DNA of 64,000 bases from Prado023 sp032123675 (GTDB lineage Bacteria; Actinomycetota; Actinomycetes; S36-B12; CAIYMF01): NCBI GenBank assembly GCA_032123675.1, contig JAQBEX010000086.1, positions 18,226-82,225 of the forward strand, given 5' to 3'. The position numbers and the translations under genes are program-made. Below the pieces are notes generated by a model. It was given only the letters and a program-made list of their open reading frames with translations, did no database searches and was not told the DNA's origin. Shown in pieces: positions 55,139 to 64,000 of the stretch; position 1 is the stretch's first letter; each line of letters begins with the position of its first letter.

Positions 55139-55725
55139 CACAGGGCTCCCTTGGTGCTGGGTACCCCCACGACCCGGGGATCGCGCTCGACAGCCGTGCG
55201 CAGTGCCCTGGCCACCGCCTTGAACTGCGCCTCCACCATGTGGTGTGGGTTGCGCCCGTAGAGGCAGTGCACGTGCAGGCAGATCTGTCCGGTCGCGGAG
55301 ACGGACTCCCACACATGCCTGGTCAGGGTGGTGTCATACGAACCGATCATCGGGGCCATCGCCGGCTCGTCGTGAACCACGTAGGGACGGCCCGACAGGT
55401 CCACGACCGCACGCGCCAGGGACTCATCCAGTGGGACGAAGGCATCGCCGAACCGGCGGATGCCCACCTTGTCGCCGAGCGCCTGACGCAGGGCGGCCCC
55501 GAACGCCAGCGAGGTGTCCTCGACCGTGTGGTGACTGTCGACCTCGACGTCGCCGGTCGTGGCGATCGTGAGGTCGAAACCGGCATGCTTGCCGATCTGG
55601 GTCATCATGTGGTCGAAGAAGGGCACGCCGGTGCCGACCTCGGTGGTCCCGGACCCGTCAAGCTCCAGGTCCACCCGGACGTCGCTCTCCTTGGTCGTGC
55701 GCTCGACCCGTGCGAACCGGCCCAT
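55138..55725 (-). CDS. hisB: Imidazoleglycerol-phosphate dehydratase
   Basis: 195 residues from ATG 55723-55725, with AGGAAGGG upstream. Metal-binding repeats are 'FFDHMMTQIGKHAGFDL', 'VDSHHTVEDTSLAFG' (HHxxE) and 'YGRNPHHMVEAQFKAVA' (HHxxE). Monofunctional (no phosphatase domain). The stop overlaps the bridge ORF. Confidence 0.97.
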   Translation of the reverse strand: MGRFARVERTTKESDVRVDLELDGSGTTEVGTGVPFFDHMMTQIGKHAGFDLTIATTGDVEVDSHHTVEDTSLAFGAALRQALGDKVGIRRFGDAFVPLDESLARAVVDLSGRPYVVHDEPAMAPMIGSYDTTLTRHVWESVSATGQICLHVHCLYGRNPHHMVEAQFKAVARALRTAVERDPRVVGVPSTKGAL

Positions 55726-55759
55726 CAGATCCCTTCCTCGCTGGAGTGCGCCCACCTTC

Positions 55760-56896
55760 TCACGGGAGCAGGTCGTCTGGTTCGAGGCTCTCGGTCAGTG
55801 CCGACCGGAAGGCGGCCATCTCGGCCGGGGTCCCCGCCGAGACCCGGAGCCAGCCCGGTGGCCCAGTCGCCCGGACGAGGACGCCGCGGTCGAGCAGCCG
55901 CTGCCAGATCACATCCCGGTCGACGAACCGGCCGAACAGGACGAAGTTCGCGTCGGACTCCGCAGCGACGAGGCCGCGCTGGGTGGACAGCCACCGGGCC
56001 AGGGCATCACGCTCCGTGCGCAGCGCAGCCACCGACCCCAGCAGCTCCGGGGCATGCCTCAGGGCCGTGCTGGCAACGGCCTGGGTGACCGCGGACAGGT
56101 GATACGGCAGTCGGACCAGCTGTACGGCGTCGACGACCTCCGAGCTGGCCACGAGATAGCCCAGCCTGGCCCCGGCGAGCGCGAAGGCCTTGCTCATCGT
56201 GCGGGTGACGACCAGCCGCGGATGCTCATCCAGCAGCTCGATCGCCGATGGGGTGCCGGGCCGGCGGAACTCCGCGTAGGCCTCGTCGACGACGACCATC
56301 CCCCGACTCGCCGCGCACAACGCATCGATCTCCGCCAGGGCGAGAGCCGTCCCGGACGGGTTGTTCGGGGAGGCCAGCAGGACGACATCCGGCTGCTCCG
56401 CGGCAATGCGGGCCAGCGCCGCATCGAGGTCGATCGTGAAGTCGGCCCGGCGGGGCAGCGTGCAGTAGGCCGTGAAGGTGTCGCGGCAGTAGTCGGGGTA
56501 CATGGAGTAGGTCGGCGTGAACGACAGCGCCACCCTGCCCGGGCCACCGAAGGCCTGCAGGAGCTGGACCATGACCTCGTTGGAGCCGTTCGCGGCCCAC
56601 ACCCGGTCGGCGGTGATCGCCGGGCCGACCGGGACATCGGTGCCGATGTACGCGGCGAGGTCGGCCCGCAGGGCGCTCGCGTCCCGGTCCGGGTAGCGGT
56701 TCAGCGTGGCAGTGGCCACAGCCACCGCAACGGCCACATCGGCCACCATCGCCGCCGAGGGTGGGTACGGGTTCTCATTGACGTTCAGCCGGTACGCGAC
56801 GTCGAGCTGCGGAGCCCCGTAGGGGGTCGCACCGACGAGCTCAGGGCGCAACGGCAGCCCGGGCGGGAGGTCGGTCCGGGCTGAGCCGGCGCTCAC
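55760..56896 (-). CDS. hisC: Histidinol-phosphate aminotransferase
   Basis: 378 residues from GTG 56894-56896 (GTGA overlap with hisD). PLP Lys in 'TRTMSKAFALAGARLGY', with 'LLASPNNPSGTAL', 'VVVDEAYAEF' and 'VWAANGSNEVMVQLLQAFGG'. Class I/II fold-type I aminotransferase. Confidence 0.97.
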   Translation of the reverse strand: MSAGSARTDLPPGLPLRPELVGATPYGAPQLDVAYRLNVNENPYPPSAAMVADVAVAVAVATATLNRYPDRDASALRADLAAYIGTDVPVGPAITADRVWAANGSNEVMVQLLQAFGGPGRVALSFTPTYSMYPDYCRDTFTAYCTLPRRADFTIDLDAALARIAAEQPDVVLLASPNNPSGTALALAEIDALCAASRGMVVVDEAYAEFRRPGTPSAIELLDEHPRLVVTRTMSKAFALAGARLGYLVASSEVVDAVQLVRLPYHLSAVTQAVASTALRHAPELLGSVAALRTERDALARWLSTQRGLVAAESDANFVLFGRFVDRDVIWQRLLDRGVLVRATGPPGWLRVSAGTPAEMAAFRSALTESLEPDDLLP

Positions 56897-58203
56897 CGGT
56901 CGAACCGCGCGCTGATCGCGGCGGCATGGGCCGGGAGGTCCTCGGCATGGGCCAGCGTGACGACTGTGTCAGCGACATCCGCCAGCGCCTCGCGGTCGTA
57001 CTCGATGAGTTCCACGCCACGCAGGAACGTCGCCACGCCCAACCCGCTGGAGTGGCACGCGCACCCGCCGGTGGGCAGTACGTGGTTCGAGCCAGCCGCG
57101 TAGTCGCCCAAGGAGACCGGCGCCCACGGACCGATGAAGACCGCGCCGGCGTTTCGCACCCGCAGCGCCACGTCGCGCGCATCCTTGGTGTGGATCTCCA
57201 GGTGCTCAGCCGCGTAGGCGTTGACCACGGCGAGCCCGTCGGTGATCGAGTCGACGACGATGATCGCGCTCTGCGTCCCCCCGAGCGCCTCGCGGATGCG
57301 CAACGAGTGCTTGGTGGCGGCGACCTGGGTCTCGAGGGCCGCCTGGACGTCCATGGCCAGCCGCGGGGACGTGGTGACCAGCACGGACGCCGCGATGACG
57401 TCGTGCTCGGCCTGGCTGATCAGGTCGGCCGCCACGATGTCGGCGTCAGCGGTCTCGTCGGCCAGGACGGCGATCTCCGTGGGCCCGGCCTCCGAGTCGA
57501 TGCCGATCCGGCCCTTGAGCATGCGCTTGGCCGCGGTGACCCAGATGTTGCCCGGGCCGGTGACCAGGTCGACCGACCGGCACACCGTGCCGTCCTCGAG
57601 CGGCGCCCCATAGGCGAACAGGGCGATCGCCTGGGCACCACCGGCCGCGTACACCTCGTCGACGCCAAGCAGCCCACAGGCAGCGAGGATGGTCGGGTGC
57701 GGCAGCCCGTCGGACTCCTTCTGTGGCGGGGAGGCCACCGCGATGGATCCGACCCCGGCGATCTGCGCGGGCACGACGTTCATCACCACCGACGACGGGT
57801 ACACCGCACGCCCACCGGGGACGTAGAGCCCCACCCGATCCACCGGGATCCAGCGCATCGTGACCGACCCACCCGGGACCACGGTGGTGGTGTGATCCGG
57901 ACGCACCTGATCGGCGTGCACGCGACGCACGCGCTCGATGGCGACTTCGAGGGCGCGGCGGATATCGGGATCAAGGGCCTGCACCGCAGCCGCGATCTCT
58001 GCGGTGGGTACCCGCAGGTGCGTCGGGCGCACGCCATCGAGGCGCTCCCCGTGGTCCAGGACCGCCGGGGCGCCCCGCTTGGCGACGTCCGCGACGATCG
58101 GCCGCACCACGTCCAGGGCGTGCTCGACGTCCATCGGCGCTCGGGGCACCACCGCGCCGAGGTTCGTCGGTAGTCCGGCCCGCAGGTCCAGTCGACGGAT
58201 CAT
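56893..58203 (-). CDS. hisD: Histidinol dehydrogenase
   Basis: 436 residues. Conserved 'VDRVGLYVPGGRAVYPSSVV', 'LVTGPGNIWVTAAKRMLKG', 'GPTEIAVLADETADADIV', 'LISQAEHDV', and the His/Glu near 'AEHLEIHTKDA' and 'SNHVLPTGG'. It carries out the last two oxidations to histidine. First gene of the his cluster. ATG 58203 follows TAGAAT by 7 nt, so there is no leader and no room for a His attenuator. Confidence 0.97.
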   Translation of the reverse strand: MIRRLDLRAGLPTNLGAVVPRAPMDVEHALDVVRPIVADVAKRGAPAVLDHGERLDGVRPTHLRVPTAEIAAAVQALDPDIRRALEVAIERVRRVHADQVRPDHTTTVVPGGSVTMRWIPVDRVGLYVPGGRAVYPSSVVMNVVPAQIAGVGSIAVASPPQKESDGLPHPTILAACGLLGVDEVYAAGGAQAIALFAYGAPLEDGTVCRSVDLVTGPGNIWVTAAKRMLKGRIGIDSEAGPTEIAVLADETADADIVAADLISQAEHDVIAASVLVTTSPRLAMDVQAALETQVAATKHSLRIREALGGTQSAIIVVDSITDGLAVVNAYAAEHLEIHTKDARDVALRVRNAGAVFIGPWAPVSLGDYAAGSNHVLPTGGCACHSSGLGVATFLRGVELIEYDREALADVADTVVTLAHAEDLPAHAAAISARFDR

Positions 58204-58210
58204 GCTGCTG

Positions 58211-58216
58211 ATTCTA
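58211..58216 (-). promoter_or_regulatory. -10 box of leaderless hisD transcript
   Basis: TAGAAT on the minus strand, 7-nt spacer, ATG 58203. Drives the his operon. Confidence 0.65.
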
Positions 58217-58242
58217 GGCGCTGGCAGGCAGCCGTCAGCGCC

Positions 58243-58911
58243 TCAGTTGGCCCACACCCGCGAGCCGGCCAGATCCACCGCTGGCATCGACGGCATCGCC
58301 GACATGACCTCGATCTCGCGACGCAGGACCTTGCACACCGCCAGGAGCCGCTGCTCCGCGTCCTCGATCCCGAGCAGTGCCTGTCGCTCTGGCAGGTCCG
58401 TGACGATCGCCGAGGCCACCAGGTAGCTCAGAACGACCGGGTCGTTGGGGAGATGGTCGATGTCGGCCATCTCGATCACGCCCCACCCGGCAATGACCTC
58501 CCGGTAGGCCGCCAGGAGGCGCACAGCATCGGCCGCCAGCGCCGCGGTGCGGGGTTCATCACCGACGGGCTCATCGTGGAGCCGGACCCGAGCGCGGGTG
58601 TAGGGCAACGCGTCGTCGATCTCCTCGATCGTGAACCGGCGGGCGCCGACCGTGACCACGTCGTACCGGCCGTCCGGCAACTCGTCGAGCTTGGTGATTC
58701 GAGCCATCGTGCCCGTCTGGTAGAGCCCGTCGAGCCCGTCGGCCTCGGAGTGCCCGGGCCGCACCGCAACGACCCCGAAACCACGCTCGTCCTCGGGAAC
58801 GTCGCACAGGGTGTGCATCATCAGCCGGTAGCGGGGCTCGAAGATGTGCAGGGGCAGCACCAGCCCGGGGACGAGGACCGTGCGCAGCGGGAACAACGGA
58901 ACCGTGGGCAC
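58243..58911 (-). CDS. LON substrate-binding (N-terminal) domain protein
   Basis: 222 residues from GTG 58909-58911. The PUA-like Lon N domain reads 'VPLFPLRTVLVPGLVLPLHI' and 'FEPRYRLMMHTL', followed by a helical part. There is no ATPase or protease domain, so it is a stand-alone LonN protein (PF02190 type). An alternative GTG two codons upstream directly abuts the -10 box. Function unknown; often encoded next to his operons and ybaK in actinobacteria (from memory). Confidence 0.85.
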   Translation of the reverse strand: MPTVPLFPLRTVLVPGLVLPLHIFEPRYRLMMHTLCDVPEDERGFGVVAVRPGHSEADGLDGLYQTGTMARITKLDELPDGRYDVVTVGARRFTIEEIDDALPYTRARVRLHDEPVGDEPRTAALAADAVRLLAAYREVIAGWGVIEMADIDHLPNDPVVLSYLVASAIVTDLPERQALLGIEDAEQRLLAVCKVLRREIEVMSAMPSMPAVDLAGSRVWAN

Positions 58912-58917
58912 TGGCAC

Positions 58918-58923
58918 AGGCTA
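58918..58923 (-). promoter_or_regulatory. -10 box of leaderless LON-domain gene
   Basis: TAGCCT on the minus strand, 6-nt spacer, GTG 58911. It decides between the two GTG codons. Confidence 0.55.
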
Positions 58924-59016
58924 TGGCCTGTCCCGGCGACCCGCTCGGGCAAGCGCCCATGCGTCGGCGCGCGGCCGCCTGAGCGACCCCGGGTGGGCCG
59001 GTGGCAGGATCACCCC

Positions 59017-59514
59017 ATGCCCAGGAGGTCCAGCGGTTCCACCGGAACACCCGCCACCCGAATCCTCTCCGAGGCAGGTGTCCCGCACGTCCTGCGCACC
59101 TACCGGCACGACCCGCGCAGCGAGTCCTACGGCCTGGAGGCCGCTCTCGAGCTGGGCGTGGCACCGGATCGGGTGTTCAAGACACTGCTGGCCGACATCG
59201 ACGGCGCGCTGGTCGTCGCGATCGTGCCGGTTGACACCCAGGTGGACCTCAAACTGCTGGCCGCTGCCGTCGGTGGCAAGCGCGCCGCGATGGCTGAGGT
59301 GGCCCGGGCCGAGCGAGCCACCGGATATGTCGCAGGTGGGATCTCCCCCCTCGGCCAGCGCACGGCGGCGCCGACCGTACTCGACGAGTCGGCGCTGGCC
59401 CATGACACGGTGCTGGTCTCCGGTGGCCGCCGGGGCCTGGATGTCGAGCTGGAACCCGGTGACCTGGTCGAGCTGACCGACGCCCGGGTCGCACCGATCG
59501 CCCGCCGCACCTGA
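59017..59514 (+). CDS. ybaK: Cys-tRNA(Pro)/aminoacyl-tRNA deacylase YbaK
   Basis: 165 residues from ATG 59017. YbaK/EbsC domain: 'DPRSESYGLEAALELGV', 'RVFKTLLADIDGALVVAIVP' with the conserved Lys, and 'ATGYVAGGISPLGQR' with the GxxSP loop. It removes misacylated Cys or Ala from tRNA(Pro). CAGGAT with a 6-nt spacer precedes the ATG, so it may be leaderless. Longer frames upstream are not supported. Convergent with dnaE. Confidence 0.92.
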   Translation: MPRRSSGSTGTPATRILSEAGVPHVLRTYRHDPRSESYGLEAALELGVAPDRVFKTLLADIDGALVVAIVPVDTQVDLKLLAAAVGGKRAAMAEVARAERATGYVAGGISPLGQRTAAPTVLDESALAHDTVLVSGGRRGLDVELEPGDLVELTDARVAPIARRT

Positions 59515-59562
59515 GCCGCGCGCAGCCCGGAGTGGGCGACGGGCCGCTGGGGTCGGGCCGGG

Positions 59563-62500
59563 TCAGCCCAGGCAGTTGGGCCCGAGCAGGGCCTTCAGGT
59601 CCCCGTACAGTGCCGGTGAGGGCACCACCCGCAGGCGGTCATCGATGGCCAGCACGGTGGTGGTCGCACCGTTGCGCAGGTGGACATGGACCTCCACTGT
59701 GCCGGGGTGGCTGCCCAGCACCTCACGCAGGCGCTGAACGACAGGCGGCGTGCAGCGGGCGATGTCCAGGTGGATGCCGACCGGACCCGTCGCGCCGGCG
59801 TCGCTGATCGAGGGAGCGCTGATGTCCATCGCGCGCAGCCGAGGCGCACCCTCGTCGCCCTTCTCCAACCGCCCGCGCACGACGACGACCACGTCCTCGG
59901 CGAGCAGGACCCCCACGGAGGAGTACAGCTGGGGGAAGCACATGACCTCGATCGATCCGGCCAGGTCCTCGACCGTGACGATGGCCCACTGCTCGCCCTT
60001 GGCCTTGGTCGTCTTGCGCTGGACGCTGGTGACCAGCCCGGCGAGAGTGACCATCTGGCCGTCCACCCGCTCGTCGGCGGACAGCGCCGCGATGGGCATG
60101 TCCGCCAGCGACGCCAGGACATGCTCGAGCCCGAACAGGGGATGGTCGCTGACGTAGAGCCCCAGCATCTCGCGCTCGTAGGCCAGCAGGGTCTTCTTGT
60201 CCCACTCGGTCGGGGGTGGGACCAGCCGCGAACCGGGCGCGGGCTCCTCGGCGGCCGCACCCATCCCGGCGAACAGGTCGAACTGCCCGACCGCCTCGGC
60301 CTTCTTCGTGTCGATGGCGGCGTCGATGGCCTGCTCGTGGATGGCCAGCAGGCCCTTGCGGGTGTCGCCGAAGCTGTCGAAGGCCCCGGCCTTGATCAGT
60401 GACTCCACCAGGCGCTTGTTGCACACGCCGATCTCCACCTTGGCGATGAAGTCGCCGAAGTCGGCGAATCGACCCTTGGCCGTGCGGGTGCGGATGATCG
60501 ACTCGACGACGTTGGTGCCGACGTTGCGGATCGCCGACAGGCCGAAGCGGATGTCGGTGCCGACCGAGGCGAAGTCCGACTGGGACTCGTTCACGTCCGG
60601 GGGCAGCACCTTGATGCCCATGCGCCGGCACTCGTTGAGGTAGATCGCCGACTTGTCCTTGTCGTCGGCGATCGATGTGAGCAGCGCCGCCATGTACTCG
60701 GCCGGGTAGTTCGCCTTGAGGTAGGCCGTCCAGTAGGACACCAACCCGTAGCCGGCGGTGTGCGCCTTGTTGAAGGCGTAGTCCGAGAACGGGACCAGGA
60801 TGTCCCACAGGGTCTTGATCGCTTGCTCGGAGTAGCCGTTGGCCCGCATCCCTTCGGCGAACGGGACGTACTCCTTGTCGAGGATCTCCTTCTTCTTCTT
60901 GCCCATCGCGCGGCGCAGGAGGTCCGCGCTGCCCAGGGAGTAGCCGGCCAGCTTCTGCGCGATGGCCATGACCTGCTCCTGGTAGACGATCAGCCCGTAG
61001 GTGTCGCCCAGGATCTCGGCCAGCGGCTCCGCCAGCTCGGGGTGGATCGGTGTGACCGGCTGGCGGCCGTTTTTGCGGTCGGCGAAGTCGTTGTGCGCGT
61101 TGGCGCCCATGGGCCCTGGACGGTAGAGCGCCAGGACCGCCGAGATGTCCTCGAAGTTGGTCGGGCCCAGGCGGGTGAGCAGCCCACGCATGCCCGAGTT
61201 GTCCAGCTGGAACACCCCCAGGGTGTCCCCGCGGGCGAGCAGCTCGTAGGTCGGCCCGTCGTCGAGCGTGAGGTCCTCGAGGACCAGCGCCCGGCCGGTG
61301 TTGGCCATTATCTGGCGCACGGCGTCGTCGAGGATGGTCAGGTTGCGCAGGCCCAGGAAGTCCATCTTGAGCAGTCCGAGGTTCTCGCAGGCCCCCATGT
61401 CCAGCTGGGTGATGATGGCGCCATCCTGCTCGCGGCGCATGATCGGGATGACGTCCACCAGCGGCTCGGCGGAGAGGATGACCCCGGCCGCGTGCACGCC
61501 CCACTGCCGACGAAGGCCCTCGAGGCCACGTGCGGTGTCGACCACCTCACGCAGGTCGGACTCCGACTCGTACAGGGCCCGGAAGTCCGCAGCCTCCTTG
61601 TGGCGGGGGTGCTCCTCGTCGAAGATCCCCGACAGCGGGATGTCCTTGCCCATGACCCCAGGAGGCATCGCCTTGGTCAGCCGCTCTCCCACGGAGAACG
61701 GGTGGCCCAGGACCCGGGCGGAGTCCTTGAGCGCGGCCTTGGCCTTGATCGTGGAGTAGGTGACGATCTGGGCGACCCGCTCCTCGCCGTAGCGCTGCGT
61801 GGCGTAGCGGATCATCTCCGCGCGCCGGCGCTCGTCGAAGTCCATGTCGATGTCGGGCATCGACACCCGCTCGGGATTCAGGAATCGCTCGAACAGCAGC
61901 CCATGGGACATCGGGTCCAGCTCGGTGATGCCCAGTGCGTAGGCGATCAGCGCACCGGCCGCCGACCCGCGACCAGGGCCCACGCGGATGCCCACGCTCT
62001 TGGCGTGCGCCACGAGGTCAGCGGTGACGAGGAAGTACCCGGGGAAACCCATCTGGTTGATGACCCCGAGCTCGTAGGCGGCCTGCTCCCGGCGATCCTG
62101 CGGCACTCCGTCGGGGAACCGGCCCGCCAGGCCACGATCCACCTCCTTGACCAGCCACGACTCCTCGTTCTCCCCCTCGGGGACCGGGAACCGGGGCATC
62201 AGGTTGCGGCCCTCGGTGAAGTCGACGTTGCACCGCTCGGCGACCAGCAGGGTGTTGTCGCACGCCTCGGGGTGCTCAGCCCACAGGGTCCGCATCTCGA
62301 CGGCGGACTTGAGGTAGAAGTCGCGGGCGTCGAACTTGAATCGCTTCGGGTCGGCCATCGTCTTGCCGGTCTGCACGCACAGCAGCACCTCATGGGAGTC
62401 CGCATCCGCGGCATGCGTGTAGTGCAGGTCATTGCTGGCCAGCAGGGGCAGGCCGAGGTCCTTGGCCAGGCGCAGCAGATCGGCCCTGGTGCGCCGTTCG

Positions 62501-63117
62501 ATCTCGATGCCGTGGTCCATCAGCTCGCAGTAGAAGTTGTCCCGGCCGAGGATGTCGCGATAGTCCGCGGCCGCTCTGCGGGCCTTCTCGTACTGGCCGA
62601 CCTGCAGCCACCGGTTCACCTCGCCCGAGGGGCAGCCCGTCGTGGCGATGATCCCCTTGCCGTGCTTGTCGAGCAGGTCGCGGTCGAAGCGCGGGTACTT
62701 GCGGTACTGGCCCTCAAGGCTGGCCAGCGAGGAGATCCGGAACAGGTTGTGCAGACCCTCGTTGTCCTCGGCCAGCAGGGTCATGTGCGTGTAGTTGACC
62801 TTGCCCTTGACAGTGCCCTCGTCGCCGACGTCCTGACCGACCTCGGCGCCGAAGGAGAAGGGCGCCCGGTCGAAGCGGGAGCCGATCGGGACGTAGTACC
62901 CCTCCATCCCGATGATCGGCTTCACACCAGCCGCCCGGCCTGCCTTCCAGAACTCGTAGGCACCGAACAGGTTGCCGTGATCGGTGATCGCCAGCGCCGG
63001 CATCTCCATCCGGGCCGCCTCGGCGAAGAGGTCCTTGACCCGGGCAGCGCCGTCGAGCATCGAGTACTCGGTGTGGGCGTGCAGATGCACGAAGTCGCCG
63101 GTCGAGCTGTTCGACAC
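59563..63117 (-). CDS. dnaE: DNA polymerase III alpha subunit
   Basis: 1184 residues from GTG 63115-63117 with GGAGGAG 5 nt upstream. PHP domain at the N-terminus ('FVHLHAHTEYSMLDGAARV', 'LAITDHGNLFGAYEF'); polymerase catalytic Asp in 'PDIDMDFDERRR'; 'GPGRGSAAGALIAYALGI'; then a helix-hairpin-helix, an OB-fold ('TLAGLVTSVQRKTTKAKGEQ') and a C-terminal beta-binding region. The size fits the main replicative DnaE1. A frame extending to 63339 lacks a ribosome site. Confidence 0.97.
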   Translation of the reverse strand: MSNSSTGDFVHLHAHTEYSMLDGAARVKDLFAEAARMEMPALAITDHGNLFGAYEFWKAGRAAGVKPIIGMEGYYVPIGSRFDRAPFSFGAEVGQDVGDEGTVKGKVNYTHMTLLAEDNEGLHNLFRISSLASLEGQYRKYPRFDRDLLDKHGKGIIATTGCPSGEVNRWLQVGQYEKARRAAADYRDILGRDNFYCELMDHGIEIERRTRADLLRLAKDLGLPLLASNDLHYTHAADADSHEVLLCVQTGKTMADPKRFKFDARDFYLKSAVEMRTLWAEHPEACDNTLLVAERCNVDFTEGRNLMPRFPVPEGENEESWLVKEVDRGLAGRFPDGVPQDRREQAAYELGVINQMGFPGYFLVTADLVAHAKSVGIRVGPGRGSAAGALIAYALGITELDPMSHGLLFERFLNPERVSMPDIDMDFDERRRAEMIRYATQRYGEERVAQIVTYSTIKAKAALKDSARVLGHPFSVGERLTKAMPPGVMGKDIPLSGIFDEEHPRHKEAADFRALYESESDLREVVDTARGLEGLRRQWGVHAAGVILSAEPLVDVIPIMRREQDGAIITQLDMGACENLGLLKMDFLGLRNLTILDDAVRQIMANTGRALVLEDLTLDDGPTYELLARGDTLGVFQLDNSGMRGLLTRLGPTNFEDISAVLALYRPGPMGANAHNDFADRKNGRQPVTPIHPELAEPLAEILGDTYGLIVYQEQVMAIAQKLAGYSLGSADLLRRAMGKKKKEILDKEYVPFAEGMRANGYSEQAIKTLWDILVPFSDYAFNKAHTAGYGLVSYWTAYLKANYPAEYMAALLTSIADDKDKSAIYLNECRRMGIKVLPPDVNESQSDFASVGTDIRFGLSAIRNVGTNVVESIIRTRTAKGRFADFGDFIAKVEIGVCNKRLVESLIKAGAFDSFGDTRKGLLAIHEQAIDAAIDTKKAEAVGQFDLFAGMGAAAEEPAPGSRLVPPPTEWDKKTLLAYEREMLGLYVSDHPLFGLEHVLASLADMPIAALSADERVDGQMVTLAGLVTSVQRKTTKAKGEQWAIVTVEDLAGSIEVMCFPQLYSSVGVLLAEDVVVVVRGRLEKGDEGAPRLRAMDISAPSISDAGATGPVGIHLDIARCTPPVVQRLREVLGSHPGTVEVHVHLRNGATTTVLAIDDRLRVVPSPALYGDLKALLGPNCLG

Positions 63118-63146
63118 GGATCTCCTCCCGGACTTGCCACGAACGT

Positions 63147-63178
63147 CTGGCTGCGCCGCGGCCTGGCTGCGCCGCGGC
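63147..63178. repeat. 16-bp tandem duplication in the dnaE-fhs intergenic region
   Basis: CTGGCTGCGCCGCGGC occurs twice in a row, followed by a further 4 bases of the unit. It lies in the dnaE leader region. Confidence 0.9.
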
Positions 63179-63211
63179 CTGGCGGGGGAAGGCGGGCTGG
63201 GGCAGGCCACG

Positions 63212-63217
63212 ATGGTA
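63212..63217 (-). promoter_or_regulatory. Candidate -10 box for dnaE
   Basis: TACCAT on the minus strand about 95 bp before dnaE. The 230-bp gap also holds the 16-bp duplication; no other clear signal. Confidence 0.35.
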
Positions 63218-63347
63218 CCGCCGGGCAGCGACATCGCCGACGCAGCGACATCCGGACTGCCCGGGCCGATCGGGGCAATGGCGCACATCCGGCTCGACTT
63301 CGGCTCGACAGGACGTGGCTGGCCCACGGGTGCCAGCATGACCGATT

Positions 63348-64000
63348 GTGCCGGACCTGCGCCCGATGCCCGACGTCGCCGCCGAGCTCGGCATCGCCCC
63401 GGAGCACGTGATTGCCTGGGGACCGGGCCGCGCGAAGGTCGATCTCGCGGCCCTGGCTGGTCGGCCCGCGACCGGACGGCTGATCCTGGTCTCGGCGATC
63501 ACCCCCACGCCGTCCGGCGAGGGCAAGACCACGATGGCCGTTGCCCTGGCCATGGGGATGCGCGCCCGCGGCCGACACGCCGTGCTGGCCCTGCGCGAGC
63601 CCTCGCTCGGTCCGGTGTTCGGGATGAAGGGCGGCGGCACTGGGGGTGGTGCGGCCACGATCGAGCCCGCAGAGGCGATCAACCTGCACTTCACCGGCGA
63701 CATGCACGCCATCACCTCGGCGCACAACCTGCTCTCGGCGTTGGTGGACAACTGCCTGCAGTTCGGCACCCGGGCCCCGCTGGATCCCCGGCGGGTCACC
63801 TGGCCGCGCGCCGTGGACATGAATGATCGCTACCTGCGGCACGTCGTCCTCGGGCTGGGCGGCCCGCTGGACGGGATCCCCCGCGAGTCCGGGTTCCAGA
63901 TCACCGCCTCCAGCGAGGTGATGGCCGCCCTCTGCCTCGCGACCGACCTGACAGACCTGCAGTCCCGATTGGGTCGGATCGTGGTCGGCTGGACCTCGGC
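63348..64000 (+). CDS. fhs: Formate-tetrahydrofolate ligase (N-terminal part)
   Basis: About 217 residues are visible; the gene runs off the window. Formate/ATP site 'SAITPTPSGEGKTTMAVALA' (P-loop), 'REPSLGPVFGMKGGGTGGG', 'INLHFTGDMHAITSAHNLL' and 'TWPRAVDMNDRYLRHV' identify the family without doubt. It makes 10-formyltetrahydrofolate from formate. Start taken at GTG 63348; ATG 63366 is the alternative and equally compatible with the family N-terminus. Divergent from dnaE. Confidence 0.93.
   Translation, partial: MPDLRPMPDVAAELGIAPEHVIAWGPGRAKVDLAALAGRPATGRLILVSAITPTPSGEGKTTMAVALAMGMRARGRHAVLALREPSLGPVFGMKGGGTGGGAATIEPAEAINLHFTGDMHAITSAHNLLSALVDNCLQFGTRAPLDPRRVTWPRAVDMNDRYLRHVVLGLGGPLDGIPRESGFQITASSEVMAALCLATDLTDLQSRLGRIVVGWTS

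Noticed and set aside
58204..58242. Histidine attenuator upstream of hisD.
   Set aside because: The predicted transcript starts at the hisD ATG, so there is no leader to hold His codons or hairpins.
63310..63347. A Shine-Dalgarno or clear -10 for fhs.
   Set aside because: CAGCAT lies 8 nt before GTG 63348, which departs from the 6-7 nt rule and from TANNNT; not strong enough to report.
60760..63411. An 883-codon open frame on the plus strand opposite dnaE, and similar long frames opposite carB (15769-18420), gltB (37180-38604) and rsmB/MFS (3976-5286).
   Set aside because: They mirror real genes in other frames, consist of Arg/Gly/Asp/His-rich low-complexity translation typical of antisense high-G+C DNA, and match no protein family. 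The opposite-strand genes have complete catalytic motifs.

Overview
The window is a 64 kb piece of a high-G+C actinobacterial chromosome. This rests on several linked observations. A BldD orthologue sits beside pyrR. There is a SigR/RsrA (SigH/RshA-type) redox sigma pair, an actinobacterial integration host factor (mIHF), ribosomal protein bL37, and a HisA of the bifunctional actinobacterial type with no trpF nearby. The housekeeping genes follow the order known from Streptomyces and Mycobacterium. I cannot place the organism below class level. A class 1B PyrD with PyrK and a class I PyrF differ from what I recall of Streptomyces and Mycobacterium. No rRNA, tRNA, CRISPR array, transposase or prophage was seen. 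Coding density is very high and no gap exceeds 300 bases.

Layout. 1-3048 (minus): SIS phosphosugar protein (cut by the window edge), thioesterase, bL37, a DUF6918-like protein, anti-sigma factor rsrA and sigma factor sigR with a near-perfect SigR-type promoter. 3087-4346 (plus): MFS transporter. 4330-19063 (minus): rsmB, fmt, def, priA, metK, coaBC, rpoZ, gmk, mihF, pyrF, pyrD, pyrK, carB, i.e. formyl-Met processing, SAM, CoA, GMP and late pyrimidine synthesis. 19200-23365: an interruption holding an alpha/beta hydrolase (plus), a cellobiose phosphorylase and a coiled-coil protein, which separates carB from carA. 23431-28515 (minus): carA, a membrane protein, pyrC, pyrB, pyrR, then bldD. 28582-41119 (minus): pyk, a TPR-membrane/AAA+ ATPase pair, gltD-gltB, a small membrane protein, lgt and a DsbA-like protein, with a VKOR gene divergent from the last. 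41907-49226: trpA-trpB-trpC, a DUF2752 gene (plus), a two-component system, a small membrane protein and trpE. 49223-58203 (minus): hisI, hisF, aarF-like, holin-family protein, ridA, hisA, hisH, hisB, hisC, hisD. 58243-64000: LON-domain protein, YbaK deacylase (plus), dnaE, and the start of formate-tetrahydrofolate ligase (plus).

Regulation readable in the DNA. Two nearly identical RNA switches match the PyrR-binding consensus, one before pyrR and one before carB. Each has an anti-Shine-Dalgarno segment, a PyrR loop and the Shine-Dalgarno. The carB copy controls a 21-codon leader ORF whose stop lies inside the carB start region, so uridine nucleotides could control both halves of the split pathway. 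Many transcription units begin with a TANNNT box exactly 6-7 nt before an ATG/GTG and no Shine-Dalgarno, which is the signature of leaderless mRNAs. bldD has a BldD box inside its own promoter. Within operons nearly every junction is an ATGA, GTGA or TGATG overlap.

The region is mostly core metabolism and I see no convincing new multi-gene system. The observations most worth following are the carB leader/PyrR switch, a CTG start for coaBC, a 16-codon bridge ORF between hisB and hisH, the possible long SigR isoform, and the uncharacterised TPR/AAA+ pair.
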